Origin: Marinobacter sp.
GTDB lineage: Bacteria > Pseudomonadota > Gammaproteobacteria > Pseudomonadales > Oleiphilaceae
DNA: 64,000 bases
Direction: 5' to 3'
Assembly: GCA_018402255.1 (NCBI GenBank)
Contig: JAGYIS010000004.1
Location: forward strand, 1 to 64,000
Made by a program: the position numbers and the translations under genes. Below the pieces are notes generated by a model that made no database searches, had not been told where the DNA came from, and worked only from the letters and a program-made list of their open reading frames with translations. Shown here in pieces: positions 23,694-33,211 of this stretch. The stretch's first letter is position 1. Every line of letters starts with the position of its first letter.

Positions 23694-25967
23694 ATGGACG
23701 AGAGCCAATTGAACGAATCCCAGAGGTTGGCCATATACCGGATCCAGCGAAAGGTTCTGGAGAGAGCCATTCGTGGCGATGGTCTGGTCTCCAGCATGGA
23801 GTTACTTTGCCGCGAGATAGAACAAAACCTTAAGGAGGACCGTGCCCTTTGCTCCATTTTGTTACTGGATGGTCAACGACTCAAGCATTGCGCGGCGCCC
23901 AGCCTGCCTCAGGCCTACTGCGAGGCTATCGATGGGGTGATTATAGGTGAAGGGGTAGGCTCTTGCGGCACAGCGCTCTTTCGTCAAGAGCAGGTGGTGG
24001 TCACCGATATCGCTACCGATCCGCTTTGGCAGGACTTTAAGGCCTTGGCCAAGGAAAACGGGCTGGGCGCCTGCTGGTCAACACCTATCATTGCTTCCGA
24101 CGGTACGGTTCTCGCCAGTTTCGCCATCTACTATCCCGGCCCGTGTGCCCCCTCTCGATTGCATTTTTACCTGATCGAGGCTTTTTCGGCCCTCGCATTG
24201 CTTGTTATTGATCATTATAGGTTGGCTGAACAACAGGCCCGGCTGACTGCAGCTTTGGGAAAGATCAACGCCAGGCTGACTGCGGTCATGCAGGTAATCC
24301 CGGACGTGGCTATCGTGCTCGATCAGTCAGGTTGCTACATCGATTTTTCCGGTGACACTTTCGAACTGATTACACCGCCAGACACACTGTGGGGCCAGTC
24401 AATAGAAAACCTGTTCGAGCCAGAACTCGCAAAACAGGTGATGAGGGTAGCGCGCGAGACACTCGCTACCGGAGAGATGCAGATCTTCGAGTACGAAGTT
24501 ATGACTGAAGGCGAGCGCCGGGTTTTTGAAGGAAGAACCGCGATCGTCGATGGTTTCTATAGCGATGGTCGTGATGACGCCTACGTCTTGTGGATGGCCC
24601 GTGAAGTCACGACCCGTAAGGTTGCCGAAGAAAAGGCCGCCCGCCTGGCGCTGTTCGATGCGCTTACCGGTTTGCCTAACCGCCGTCATGCTGAGGAACA
24701 GCTGGAGCATCTGCTGGAAGAGGTGAATCGCGGCTACGCCAGTGGCGCAGTAATGTTTCTCGATCTTAATGACTTCAAACGCATCAACGACAGCCTGGGG
24801 CACCAACAGGGCGACCTGCTGCTCCAACAGGTTGCACGGCGGCTTGAGGATCAGACGCGTCGTTCGGAAATGATTGCACGGCTGGGCGGAGATGAATTCA
24901 TTGTATTGTTGCGGGAGCCTTTAACCGGCAAGAATGCACTGGCCGAATCCGCTGCAGCAGCGGCGCGTAGAATACTGGATTGCTTTAATGCGCCTCTGGA
25001 AAATCAGGGCCATGGCTACAGCGTCAGTGTCAGCGTCGGAATAGCCCTGGCCGAAAAGCCCGGATTGAAAACAGAAGACCTGCTGCGCAATGCAGACGCA
25101 GCAATGTATGAGGCCAAGCGCATCGGCGGCAGTCGCTTTGCGTTCTTTGAGGAATCGTTGCAACGGGAAGCTGACCGGCGCCTGGATCTGGAGCGTCGGA
25201 TGGTCCAAGCCATTCGGAACATGCATTTTGTGACCTACTTCCAGCCTCAGTTGACACCCGGCGGGGCCGTCTTCGGAGCAGAGGCCTTACTGCGATGGTT
25301 TGATCCGGAAGAAGGCGCTATTCCCCCGGACGCATTCATCCCGATAGCGGAACGGGCAGGATTGATCTATCAGCTCCAGGATATCGTGTTTGAACAGAGT
25401 TGCCAGGTACTCGCAGAATTACGAGAGAAAGATCGATTGCCGCCCGCCTTCCGGCTCGCCATCAATATCAGCCCGCTACAGCTCCAGAACTCTGAGCTCA
25501 CCGAACGTCTCGATTTTTTCTTGGCAAAGTATGACCTGACTGCAGACCGCTTTACCCTGGAAATCACCGAAAATCTATTGATGGGCCAACAGCAGGAATC
25601 CTTTCAGCAGATGCAGGCACTGCGGCAGCGGGGATTTCGGTTCGCCATTGATGATTTTGGCACCGGCTATTCGTCTCTGGCTTATCTGCATCGACTGGAC
25701 GTGGACCAGGTGAAAATCGACAAAAGCTTCATTCGCGAGCTGGGAGAAACCGCCGCCGGAGAAGCAATCGTGGATTCCGTGACGGCACTATCAAAGAGCC
25801 TCAACCTGGAAGTTATTGCGGAGGGTGTAGAGACCGAGCTACAAGCTCGCATACTTCATGAAAAGTCTTTGAGTGGTCTGCAGGGATTTCTATATGCCCG
25901 CCCCATGCACAGTGCCGCTTTGATGGACTACCTGGGTCAGTCACCACAAAAGCAGGCTTCAACATAA
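23694..25967 (+). CDS. GAF-PAS-GGDEF-EAL cyclic di-GMP signalling protein
   Basis: Soluble 757-residue signalling protein. A GAF domain fills ~residues 25-175 ([40 protein letters not shown]), a PAS-like domain ~200-310, a GGDEF domain ~320-490 with intact [11 protein letters not shown], and an EAL domain ~505-750 with [25 protein letters not shown] and AEGVET. Both catalytic motifs look intact, so it could make and degrade c-di-GMP in response to a small ligand bound by GAF or PAS. It is preceded by AAAGG and stands alone. Its stop codon overlaps the GMC remnant on the other strand. Confidence 0.95.
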   Translation: MDESQLNESQRLAIYRIQRKVLERAIRGDGLVSSMELLCREIEQNLKEDRALCSILLLDGQRLKHCAAPSLPQAYCEAIDGVIIGEGVGSCGTALFRQEQVVVTDIATDPLWQDFKALAKENGLGACWSTPIIASDGTVLASFAIYYPGPCAPSRLHFYLIEAFSALALLVIDHYRLAEQQARLTAALGKINARLTAVMQVIPDVAIVLDQSGCYIDFSGDTFELITPPDTLWGQSIENLFEPELAKQVMRVARETLATGEMQIFEYEVMTEGERRVFEGRTAIVDGFYSDGRDDAYVLWMAREVTTRKVAEEKAARLALFDALTGLPNRRHAEEQLEHLLEEVNRGYASGAVMFLDLNDFKRINDSLGHQQGDLLLQQVARRLEDQTRRSEMIARLGGDEFIVLLREPLTGKNALAESAAAAARRILDCFNAPLENQGHGYSVSVSVGIALAEKPGLKTEDLLRNADAAMYEAKRIGGSRFAFFEESLQREADRRLDLERRMVQAIRNMHFVTYFQPQLTPGGAVFGAEALLRWFDPEEGAIPPDAFIPIAERAGLIYQLQDIVFEQSCQVLAELREKDRLPPAFRLAINISPLQLQNSELTERLDFFLAKYDLTADRFTLEITENLLMGQQQESFQQMQALRQRGFRFAIDDFGTGYSSLAYLHRLDVDQVKIDKSFIRELGETAAGEAIVDSVTALSKSLNLEVIAEGVETELQARILHEKSLSGLQGFLYARPMHSAALMDYLGQSPQKQAST

Positions 25968-26098
25968 CCTCGCAAGGCTTCCGCGAAGATCGTATCAGCG
26001 GCCTTTTGGGCAAAGGCAATCGTGGGCGCGTTCGTATTGCCGCTGATCAGTTTTGACATAATGGAAGCGTCCACCACCCGCAAGCTCTCCAGGCCGCA
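25937..26098 (-). pseudogene. GMC oxidoreductase C-terminal remnant
   Basis: A 53-codon open stretch on the minus strand reads [29 protein letters not shown]. This is the recognisable C-terminal signature of glucose-methanol-choline flavin oxidoreductases (choline dehydrogenase or alcohol oxidase family), including the Asn-rich active-site end. The upstream frame is closed by TGA at 26099-26101 and the rest of the ~530-residue enzyme is absent. It converges on, and slightly overlaps, the EAL gene. Confidence 0.8.
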
Positions 26099-26512
26099 TC
26101 ATATACGTGCTAGGCCGTTTCTTGGCACAAGCTTGTCTGGATTTCGCTGTCCAAAGCCGGTAGGCGTCATACGCAATCAGGTCTATAGAGGGCGTCCCAA
26201 TAACTCGATTGATGTGCCCTTCTTCGAGCAACGGCTGTATTTGGGGTAGCGGGAGATAAGCAGCGCCGCCATGCCCTGATTCAGCTTTTTCACTGCTCAT
26301 AGTGGGCTGCTCTCTCATACACGCAGGCTCACGCCGGGGATGCTTGCATAAATACTATTTGGCCATTCCTGTAGGGCAATATGCCAAAGGCTAGAAGCGT
26401 CGGCTATGACGAGTCTGCGCTGGTGGCGCTCACATAGGGCTTTGTCTTCATATACGCGCTCCCACGAATCGAGAATGAAGCGTGTATGGCGCTCCATTCA
26501 CTCGCCAGCTGA
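26099..26512. other. Degraded stretch without recognisable gene
   Basis: Between the two remnants lies about 400 bp with only short overlapping ORFs in both strands and no ribosome site, conserved motif or codon pattern I can support. It probably contains decayed sequence or the junction of a deletion that removed most of the GMC gene. Confidence 0.5.
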
Positions 26513-26941
26513 AACGTGGGAAAGTGGCAAGCGACCGGAGATATTGCGGCTCCCGTAACAGGGGATCTGGATGGTGTTCGGATAGGGGCATACCTTCGAT
26601 ACAGGGGCATACCTTCGATACAGGGGGAGACTCACCGACCGCCTTTTATACGCTGCAGGGCCGGGGCTTCTTAAGGCAATTATCAGTGGAGTGAAGCATT
26701 GTTTAATGTTTCGCCGCCTGATGCCGTTCGCTCCGGATTGGACAAGTACCAGGCAGATGGTGACTTTGTGAGGGCGATTATTAATGCTCGTCTGACTTAT
26801 ATGATCGCCGGCAACGTAAGCCTGTCGACAATTGCCCGGTATAGTCGGTTATTTGGTGTCGCTGAGGATAGCCCGATCGTTGATGCGGTAGGGGCCGCCA
26901 ATCAGTGGCATGGTAGTCTGGCGATTAATTATCAGTTCTGA
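26513..26941 (+). pseudogene. MipA/OmpV family outer-membrane protein remnant
   Basis: C-terminal part of a MipA/OmpV-like barrel. The 3' part reads NYQWSEALFNVSPPDAVRSGL and ends ARYSRLFGVAEDSPIV then the terminal strand INYQF, typical of this family. An upstream frame reads TGDIAAPVTGDLDGVRIGAYLRYRG. The frames are broken by a perfect 19-bp tandem duplication at 26585-26622 and again near 26672, and no start or signal peptide remains. The ORF-track protein at 26699 begins at a TTG inside the remnant. Confidence 0.75.
26585..26622 (+). repeat. 19-bp perfect tandem duplication
   Basis: Two adjacent copies of a 19-bp unit (GGGGCATACCTTCGATACA) inside the MipA/OmpV remnant. Because 19 is not a multiple of three it shifts the frame; deleting one copy restores one reading frame through this part. 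Confidence 0.85.
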
Positions 26942-27001
26942 TGGCCCTGAACTGGGCGGATTGATCTCGATGCAGATTGGCACATTATTGGGGCAGGCAG
27001 G

Positions 27002-28579
27002 GTGATACAGAATATTCTTGAAGTTTTTGTGTTACGACAAAAGCCGACAATAAGGTTGCTGGTGATCTTGCTGTCAACGCTTTTATTGCCAGCCTGCGCT
27101 TTGCCGATCGCTGATCGATCGGAGTCCAGTGCCCTGAACTTTAATAGTGCCTTAGATACCCGGCTCGGGCAGGCTATTGTGCCGCAGCTGGAGAGCTATC
27201 CGGGTAAAAGTGGCATCCATACCTTGGCCAACCCTCGGAATGCCTTTGCCGCCCGCGTTCTGCTGGCACGTGTGGCAGATAGAACGTTGGACGTTCAGTA
27301 CTACATCTGGCATGGCGATATTACCGGCATATTGCTGCTGGAAGAGCTGCACGGGGCTGCCGAGCGGGGAGTGCGGGTTCGGTTGCTGCTTGATGATAAC
27401 GGAACATCCGGTTTAGATGCCGAACTTGCAGCTCTGGCGAGTCACCCGTTGATAGAAGTTCGCCTTTTTAATCCGTTTGTCGTTCGAAATCCAAAATGGT
27501 TGGGGTATTTGACGGACTTTTCCCGGGCTAACAGGCGGATGCACAACAAGTCCTTCACCGCTGATAACCAGGCAACCATTGTTGGCGGCCGGAATGTTGG
27601 CGATGAGTATTTTGGTGCAACCGCCGGTGTACTGTTTGCTGATCTCGATGTGCTTGCCATTGGCCCGGTTGTACCAGAGGTATCAAACGATTTTGATCGC
27701 TATTGGGCGAGTGCCTCGGCGTATCCCGTCGAGCAGCTATTGCCCATCGCTTCGGATACTGATTTACATCAGCTTGAGCGTCGTGCACTGGAACTCGAGA
27801 AGGATAAGGCCGCGACAGACTATGTAAGGGCCATCGCTGAATCGGATTTTGTTCGTGAGCTGCTATCGGGGACGCTGGAGTTTGACTGGGCCAAGACTCG
27901 AATGGTCAGTGATAACCCTGCTAAAGGGCTCGGGAAATCCAAAAAAGAGGACTTTCTGGCCCATAAGCTTGGCGAGATTTTGGGGGAACCAAAATCCCGG
28001 GTCGCATTAATATCGCCATACTTTGTGCCAACCCAGGCGGGCGTGGATGCTTTTGCGGCTTTGGCCAGCCATGGCATTGAGATAAGCATACTGACCAACT
28101 CTCTTGATGCGACCGACGTAGCCGCTGTGCACGCGGGTTATGCCAAGCGTCGAAAAGCTTTGCTTCGGGAGGGGATCCAACTCTACGAGATGCGCAGGCT
28201 TTCGCCTGATGTCGAACGGAATCAAAGCGCCGGGCCATTCGGAAGTTCGGGCTCAAGTTTGCATGCGAAGACCTTTGCCGTCGACGGGGAGCGAATGTTT
28301 GTTGGCTCATTCAATTTCGACCCCCGCTCTATCAATCTGAATACAGAACTGGGTTTTGTGATTGAGAGCCCCGCTCTTTCGGAAAAGATCCACGAGGCTT
28401 TTGAGGAAACCATCCCGCTGAATGCATACGAAGTTCGACTCACCGAGAACGGTGAGCTTTATTGGATAGAATACGTCGACGGTGATTTGGTCCGCCATGA
28501 GCAAGAACCCAATACAGGGTTCTTAAAACGCACGGGCATTTTCATTTTGTCGATTTTGCCGATCGAGTGGCTGCTTTGA
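27002..28579 (+). CDS. Phospholipase D-like lipoprotein (cardiolipin synthase-like)
   Basis: Protein of 525 residues with an N-terminal lipoprotein signal (LLVILLSTLLLPAC) and two PLD catalytic motifs: HNKSFTADNQATIVGGRN at ~residue 180 and LHAKTFAVDGERMFVGSFN at ~residue 418. PLD-family members hydrolyse or transfer phosphatidyl groups, as in cardiolipin synthase. The lipid anchor suggests periplasmic or outer-membrane placement. Start is GTG at 27002; a later in-frame GTG (VLRQKPT) would give a cleaner signal peptide. The serine hydrolase downstream overlaps or follows closely, suggesting a two-gene unit. Confidence 0.88.
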   Translation: MIQNILEVFVLRQKPTIRLLVILLSTLLLPACALPIADRSESSALNFNSALDTRLGQAIVPQLESYPGKSGIHTLANPRNAFAARVLLARVADRTLDVQYYIWHGDITGILLLEELHGAAERGVRVRLLLDDNGTSGLDAELAALASHPLIEVRLFNPFVVRNPKWLGYLTDFSRANRRMHNKSFTADNQATIVGGRNVGDEYFGATAGVLFADLDVLAIGPVVPEVSNDFDRYWASASAYPVEQLLPIASDTDLHQLERRALELEKDKAATDYVRAIAESDFVRELLSGTLEFDWAKTRMVSDNPAKGLGKSKKEDFLAHKLGEILGEPKSRVALISPYFVPTQAGVDAFAALASHGIEISILTNSLDATDVAAVHAGYAKRRKALLREGIQLYEMRRLSPDVERNQSAGPFGSSGSSLHAKTFAVDGERMFVGSFNFDPRSINLNTELGFVIESPALSEKIHEAFEETIPLNAYEVRLTENGELYWIEYVDGDLVRHEQEPNTGFLKRTGIFILSILPIEWLL

Positions 28580-28638
28580 ATAAAGCCTGCAATCTCAGCC
28601 GGATGAATCGCGCCGCAATGGAACAAAAGGATAAGTTT

Positions 28639-29976
28639 ATGAAACCGATTGTAAACGGAAGCCTGGCACTATGCTTGACGCTTGGTGGAGCTGCCATGGC
28701 TCAGCAAGCATCGCCATTGTTAGCGCCGGACTCCACTCCGGAGGCTCTTGGCTTGATGCAGGGTTTCCCGCCGGCGGCAGACAAAACGATTCGCTTTACG
28801 GATCCTGATTATTTTGCTTTTCCCAAATTGCGTTGGACGGTCTGTCATTTCCGGGAGCTGATGCCGACTACGGCGGTTCGTAATGGTAGCGAAGGCGTCA
28901 GTGAGCTTCCTGTAGACATTGATGCTGGCATAGACGCGGTCGAATTCTTGCCACTGGGGCTTGAGAAGTCGATGACGTGGCACGATGCCTTCGATGCAAA
29001 TTACACGGATGGTATTCTGGTTCTTCACCACGGCCGGGTTGTCTATGAGCGTTACGATGGCTGCCTTGATGAGCACACTTTGCATGGCGCCATGTCAGTC
29101 ACCAAGAGCCTGACAGGGCTTCTTGGCGAAGTGTTGGTGGCGGAGGGCAAGCTGGATGAAACGGCTTTGGTGGGTGACATAGTTCCCGAACTGGAGCGGA
29201 GTGCGTTCGGTGATGCGACTGTACGCCAGGTTCTGGATATGACCACAGCGCTCGATTACTCGGAAGACTATTCAGACCCTGATGCTGAAGTATGGACATA
29301 CGCAGCAGCTGGGAGCCCACTACCAAAACCCAAAGGATATGAAGGGCCTCGAAGTTACTTTGACTACCTGCAAACGGTCAGAAAAGACGGAGAACACGGT
29401 GAAGCTTTCGGGTATAAAACCATCAACTCAGACGTTGTTGGATGGCTAATTGCCCGAACGACAGGGGTTTCTATTGCGGACTACCTGTCGGATCGCATCT
29501 GGTCAAAGATAGGTGCAGAACGTGAAGCGTTTTATACCGTCGATTCAATAGGCACGCCATTTGCCGGAGGTGGATTCAACGCTACTTTGCGTGACATGGC
29601 GCGTTTCGGTCAGCTTGTATTAAATGATGGCAAATGGGCAGGCGAGCAGGTCATCCCCGCCCGGGTGATTGCCAGTCTTCGTGATGGTGGCGATCGCGAA
29701 GTATTTGCCAGAGCAGGATACGAACTTCTCGAGGGATGGAGCTATCGTGGCATGTGGTGGATTAGCCACGATGATCACGGATCCATAGCCGCGCGTGGTG
29801 TGCATGGCCAAACGATCTGGATTGATCCAGCTGCCGATGTGGTCATCGCCCGGTTTGCCTCGAACCCGGTTGCGGGAAATGCTGCGAACGATCCGACTTC
29901 CCTGCCAGCCTATCGGGCAGTCGCCGAATACCTGATGGCGCAAGAGCAAAGCCCAGGACTAGTGGGGCGAGAATAG
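28639..29976 (+). CDS. Serine hydrolase, class C beta-lactamase / 6-aminohexanoate-dimer hydrolase-like
   Basis: Secreted serine hydrolase of about 445 residues with a signal peptide ending AAMAQQ. The nucleophile motif is SVTKS (SxxK), followed by the YKTINSDVVGWL region that carries the second catalytic Tyr, and a C-terminal HGVHGQTIWIDPAADVVIARFAS segment. This is close to the NylB-like branch rather than true beta-lactamases. ATG 28639 with AAGGA seven to eight bases upstream is preferred over the track's GTG at 28567. Substrate unknown. A terminator-like hairpin follows at 30024. Confidence 0.87.
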   Translation: MKPIVNGSLALCLTLGGAAMAQQASPLLAPDSTPEALGLMQGFPPAADKTIRFTDPDYFAFPKLRWTVCHFRELMPTTAVRNGSEGVSELPVDIDAGIDAVEFLPLGLEKSMTWHDAFDANYTDGILVLHHGRVVYERYDGCLDEHTLHGAMSVTKSLTGLLGEVLVAEGKLDETALVGDIVPELERSAFGDATVRQVLDMTTALDYSEDYSDPDAEVWTYAAAGSPLPKPKGYEGPRSYFDYLQTVRKDGEHGEAFGYKTINSDVVGWLIARTTGVSIADYLSDRIWSKIGAEREAFYTVDSIGTPFAGGGFNATLRDMARFGQLVLNDGKWAGEQVIPARVIASLRDGGDREVFARAGYELLEGWSYRGMWWISHDDHGSIAARGVHGQTIWIDPAADVVIARFASNPVAGNAANDPTSLPAYRAVAEYLMAQEQSPGLVGRE

Positions 29977-30023
29977 CTCATATTCTTTGCCAGGCCGCAA
30001 GAGCTATGGATACAGGAAACTAA

Positions 30024-30058
30024 AAAGGCCCTACGCTTTCACGTAAGGCCCTAAAAAA
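30024..30058 (-). terminator. Hairpin, original tRNA-Arg terminator
   Basis: Imperfect hairpin with arms based on AGGGCCTTACG and GGCCCTACG and flanking A/T runs on both sides. It lies immediately 3' of the attL copy of the tRNA-Arg end (minus-strand sense), so it is probably the chromosome's own terminator for this tRNA before the island inserted. It also follows the serine hydrolase gene and could serve both. Confidence 0.6.
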
Positions 30059-30060
30059 TA

Positions 30061-30109
30061 TGGCGCGCCCGAGAGGATTCGAACCTCTGACCTCTGCCTC
30101 CGGAGGGCA
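30061..30109 (-). repeat. attL: 49-bp duplication of tRNA-Arg 3' end
   Basis: Forty-nine bases identical to 45199-45247, comprising the CCA end, acceptor 3' strand, T-arm, variable loop and anticodon stem of tRNA-Arg (minus-strand sense). The match stops in the anticodon stem, after which the sequence is unrelated. This is the standard footprint of site-specific integration into a tRNA gene. Confidence 0.93.
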
Positions 30110-30235
30110 TAGATGTCATGTTTCACGGTAAACAAGCAGAAACGTGTAGATTATAAAATATCATTAAAAACAGATTGTTGGTGTGAAATCTGGGTTTCTG
30201 CTTGTTTCCGATTATGTCCTGTCATATCCTCAATC

Positions 30236-30254
30236 TGTCACCTATTTGTCACCT
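30236..30254. repeat. Left arm-type repeat (TGTCACCT pair)
   Basis: Two TGTCACCT octamers in direct orientation separated by three bases, 127 bp inside attL and just before the integrase start. The same structure with one mismatch is present at 45113-45131 inside attR. Confidence 0.6.
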
Positions 30255-30271
30255 GGTTTTCAGAGAGCGAC

Positions 30272-31654
30272 ATGGAAAGTACCACCAAGATGAAACTAAC
30301 AGCGAGGACGCTTGAGCATCTCGCCAAGGCGCCACCTGTAACGGATGTTTGGGATACCGACTTGGCTGGTTACCACGTCCGTCCTGGTAAGCGTGGCCTC
30401 ATGTTCCGGCTTTACTACAGAACCAAGTCCGGGCAACGCCGTTTGTTGACTCTTGGGGCATACGGAACTCTGACTGCAGCGCAGGCCAGAAGTAATGCAG
30501 TGGAAGCGGCAGCTATAGTGGCTCAAGGCGGCGACCCCCGAGCGGTGCTGGAAGAGATAAGGGCGGAAGTAGAACGGCAGCAATCGCGGACGCTGAAGGC
30601 CTACCTCGATGGCCCCTATGCCGTCGTGCAGGGCCGCAAAAAGGATGGTGACGCCACATTGGCGCGTATTCGGCGAGCATTTTCCGATTGGCTCGACAAA
30701 CCGATGGGTGAGCTGTCGCGTGCTGATATTGAGCGCTGGCAGGGTGAGCGAGAAGCGAATGGCGAAGCCTTTAGTACCAGTAAACGAAGCCTCGGAGCAC
30801 TTAAAACGCTCCTGGCGCACGCTGCGGAACGCAAAGTTATACCTGCTAACCCTCTCGCTGGAATCAGCCTGCAACGTCCGGCCGTTACGGAAGAGCAAAT
30901 GGCTGAGCAATCCTCTCAGCGACGGTATCTTGAGTCTAAGGAGGTCAAGGCGCTGTTTGCGGCTTTGGATCAATACCAAGAGGAAAAGCGCGAGCAGCGC
31001 CGTCAAAGCAGAGCGCACGGTAAGGCGTACTTGCCGGACCTCGATAATGTCACCTACGTTGACCATGTGAAGCCGTGGATATTGGCCATGTATTACACAG
31101 GGTTTCGGCCTGGAGACTTGTTTGGACTGCGCTGGGAGCAGGTAAACCTGACGTTTGGCACTGTCAGAAAGGTAATTGAAAAAACGGCACACCACCGGCC
31201 GGAGCCAATAACTTTTCCGTTATCATCCGCGGCGGTGAGCCTTTTCAAACAGTGGAATGAGCAGCAAGGAGCGCCAAAGGCCGGCCTTGTGTTCCCGTCT
31301 AGTCGCACCGGAAAACGCATGGACGGAACAGCAATGCAAAAACCGTGGGCCAAAGTTCGCAAACTGGCGGGGCTACCTCAAGACCTGCAGCTCTATAGTT
31401 TGCGACATAACTTTGCGAGTCAGCTGGTAATAGCCGGTATTGATCTACTTACCGTTTCAAAGCTGATGGCTCACAGCGATATCCAAACCACAATTCAGCA
31501 CTACGCGCACTTACATCCTGACCATGCTCGGGATGCTGTTGAAGTATTTGCCCAGAGAGTGACTGAAAAAGCGGCTGAACAATCGGAAGAGGTAGCGGAG
31601 GAGGGCGGTGCTAACGAACTCGAGGATCTGCAGTCTCAGGAAAATCGAGGCTAA
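30272..31654 (+). CDS. Tyrosine-type site-specific integrase
   Basis: Integrase of 460 residues, P4/DUF4102-like family. The N-terminal arm-binding part (TTKMKLTARTLEHLAK, LMFRLYYRTKSGQRRLLTLGAYGTLTAAQAR) is followed by a core-binding domain and the catalytic domain. Visible catalytic residues include an Arg in YYTGFRPGDLFGLRW, the HxxR-type LYSLRHNFASQLV, and the Tyr in TTIQHYAHLHPD. The start is taken at ATG 30272 with AGAGAG upstream; the track's ATG at 30113 lies within the att region and adds an unsupported 53 residues. It probably catalyses integration and excision at tRNA-Arg(CCG). Confidence 0.93.
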   Translation: MESTTKMKLTARTLEHLAKAPPVTDVWDTDLAGYHVRPGKRGLMFRLYYRTKSGQRRLLTLGAYGTLTAAQARSNAVEAAAIVAQGGDPRAVLEEIRAEVERQQSRTLKAYLDGPYAVVQGRKKDGDATLARIRRAFSDWLDKPMGELSRADIERWQGEREANGEAFSTSKRSLGALKTLLAHAAERKVIPANPLAGISLQRPAVTEEQMAEQSSQRRYLESKEVKALFAALDQYQEEKREQRRQSRAHGKAYLPDLDNVTYVDHVKPWILAMYYTGFRPGDLFGLRWEQVNLTFGTVRKVIEKTAHHRPEPITFPLSSAAVSLFKQWNEQQGAPKAGLVFPSSRTGKRMDGTAMQKPWAKVRKLAGLPQDLQLYSLRHNFASQLVIAGIDLLTVSKLMAHSDIQTTIQHYAHLHPDHARDAVEVFAQRVTEKAAEQSEEVAEEGGANELEDLQSQENRG

Positions 31655-31692
31655 GGAGATAACTGAAATTCTGTGTGGAGGTTTGAAGTCAG

Positions 31693-32625
31693 ATGGTGAG
31701 GAAAATAAATGATCCCGCGCAGTTACCTGCATGGTTTTCAATTGGGCCGTACAAATGGTGGAGCGATGTAAACCCTGAGGATGCAGCTCAAGCCATCGAT
31801 AATCACGTTGCTTTTCTGCATTTGATGCGGGTGCAGGATCTTAACGAAAGTGACATCAGTATTGGATTGAAGTGGCTGAGAAGATGCGCAGAGAAGCCTT
31901 TTGAAAGGTTCGGAGTAGAGCCCACGGCGGAGATGTGGGTTGCACGTAGAAAGGCATACTTGGAAGAGCACCATCCCGAAGAGCTTGATGATCTTCACGA
32001 GCTTGATAGGCAGGAAGAGCTAATTGACGCTGAGGGCTCGCGGATTGCGCGAGAGGTCGCTGCAAAATACTTTGATCCGGAGGACCATGAGGTCTCCAAG
32101 GTTAACCTTTGGGATGTAATGCAGTTCTTAGCGCAGAACGAATCTCTGATAGCGAAAGTTGATGAACTGGCATTGTTAGTCGCTGAGGAGCACGGGCTGG
32201 ATGTCGAGGATGTCCAAAACGCAGCATATCGGAATATAAAGGTGAACGACGGTTATGGGGTTAGCTTTATAAAGGTTGACGGCTATCCCTCAGCGGAAAT
32301 CGTCTCAGAGCAGTTGAAGCGATTCGTGCTAGAGAACCACGCTATTGCAGAGGTTCCATATCCAAGGGCAGGGGCATCAGAGGTCAGAAAGCTATTCGAT
32401 TACAGAGTAGCGGCATATATCGATTTGAAGATATGGGAACGACTGACCAATTCAGAGATTACGAAAAAATGTATGGCTGTGGCGATGTTTCCCGAAGGGG
32501 AATATGGGGAGCTGGATTTGAATCCCTCTCGGACGGTGGGCAAATTCCTGAATCGCGTAGTGAATGAGTCTGGTTACATGGACAGCCTGATTGCGAAAGC
32601 TAGTCAGCTGGATAACCTCGGGTAG
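31693..32625 (+). CDS. DUF6387-like hypothetical protein
   Basis: Protein of 310 residues without signal peptide or membrane helix; it begins MVRKINDPAQLPAWFSIGPYKWW. The arrangement directly after a tyrosine integrase recalls DUF6387 proteins often found there, though this is from memory. Regions rich in Asp/Glu (HHPEELDDLHELDRQEELIDAE) and a C-terminal SEITKKCMAVAMFPEGEYGELDLNPSRTVGKF are visible. Separated from the integrase by 38 bp on the same strand. Function unknown. Confidence 0.6.
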   Translation: MVRKINDPAQLPAWFSIGPYKWWSDVNPEDAAQAIDNHVAFLHLMRVQDLNESDISIGLKWLRRCAEKPFERFGVEPTAEMWVARRKAYLEEHHPEELDDLHELDRQEELIDAEGSRIAREVAAKYFDPEDHEVSKVNLWDVMQFLAQNESLIAKVDELALLVAEEHGLDVEDVQNAAYRNIKVNDGYGVSFIKVDGYPSAEIVSEQLKRFVLENHAIAEVPYPRAGASEVRKLFDYRVAAYIDLKIWERLTNSEITKKCMAVAMFPEGEYGELDLNPSRTVGKFLNRVVNESGYMDSLIAKASQLDNLG

Positions 32626-32742
32626 AACAAGCAGTACCCTTCAAATCCGCCTCAGTGAAATTGAATACAAATCCGAATCCACGGAATTGCATTCAAAAGA
32701 ATATTTGCTCCACAGAATCTTATTCGCGAGCAGAAACAAAGA

Positions 32743-32784
32743 TCATCGAAGACATCCCAAACTGAAAGAGGATATCTTCGATGA
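32743..32784. promoter_or_regulatory. Inverted repeat spanning the AlpA-like gene start
   Basis: Two 14-base arms (TCATCGAAGACATC and GATATCTTCGATGA, 13 of 14 complementary) separated by a 14-base loop that holds the GAAAGAGG ribosome site. The right arm includes the start codon of the next gene. It could be an operator for autorepression or an RNA hairpin controlling translation. Confidence 0.6.
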
Positions 32785-33122
32785 CAACTCATACCCAGCG
32801 TACCAACACCACGTTGGCTGATGCACTGGCCAAGTACCATGACGGTTTTGATCCCGCGCTGATTGAATTGCCGGAGTCGGCTGTCTTCCCTCATCTGATC
32901 GTTGTGCAACCAACGACGGCCCGAAAGGCACGTTGCACCGGAACTTTGCTAGGTCGGCCGGCACCACGCTTTGTTCGGCGCGGGCGGGCTGTGCGCTATC
33001 GCTTGAAAGATGTGCTCGATTGGCTGGCGGATGGCGAAAGCTATTCCAGCACCGCTGAAGCTGCGGTGGCAGGGCTTAACCACCGGCACAACTTGAATGC
33101 CCAGGAGTTACGTCGTGTTTGA
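32781..33122 (+). CDS. AlpA-like / excisionase-like DNA-binding protein
   Basis: Basic protein of 113 residues. The segment GTLLGRPAPRFVRRGRAVRYRLKDVLDWLADG has the spacing of AlpA or MerR-type winged helix-turn-helix proteins that act as excision or transcription factors in integrative islands. Order after integrase and DUF6387-like gene fits such a role. An inverted repeat covers its start codon, so it may regulate itself. Assignment is from pattern, not strong homology. Confidence 0.6.
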   Translation: MTTHTQRTNTTLADALAKYHDGFDPALIELPESAVFPHLIVVQPTTARKARCTGTLLGRPAPRFVRRGRAVRYRLKDVLDWLADGESYSSTAEAAVAGLNHRHNLNAQELRRV

Positions 33123-33211
33123 GCTGGCCCTGGTGATAACGGTTTCATGGCGCTGGCTCAATCGTTGCCGCGCTGTATGTTTCTGGCATTCGAGGAAGAG
33201 CGAGGCGCCTC

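Noticed and set aside
30296-31195. 299-aa minus-strand ORF within the integrase
   Set aside because: Antisense shadow; integrase catalytic motifs support the plus strand.
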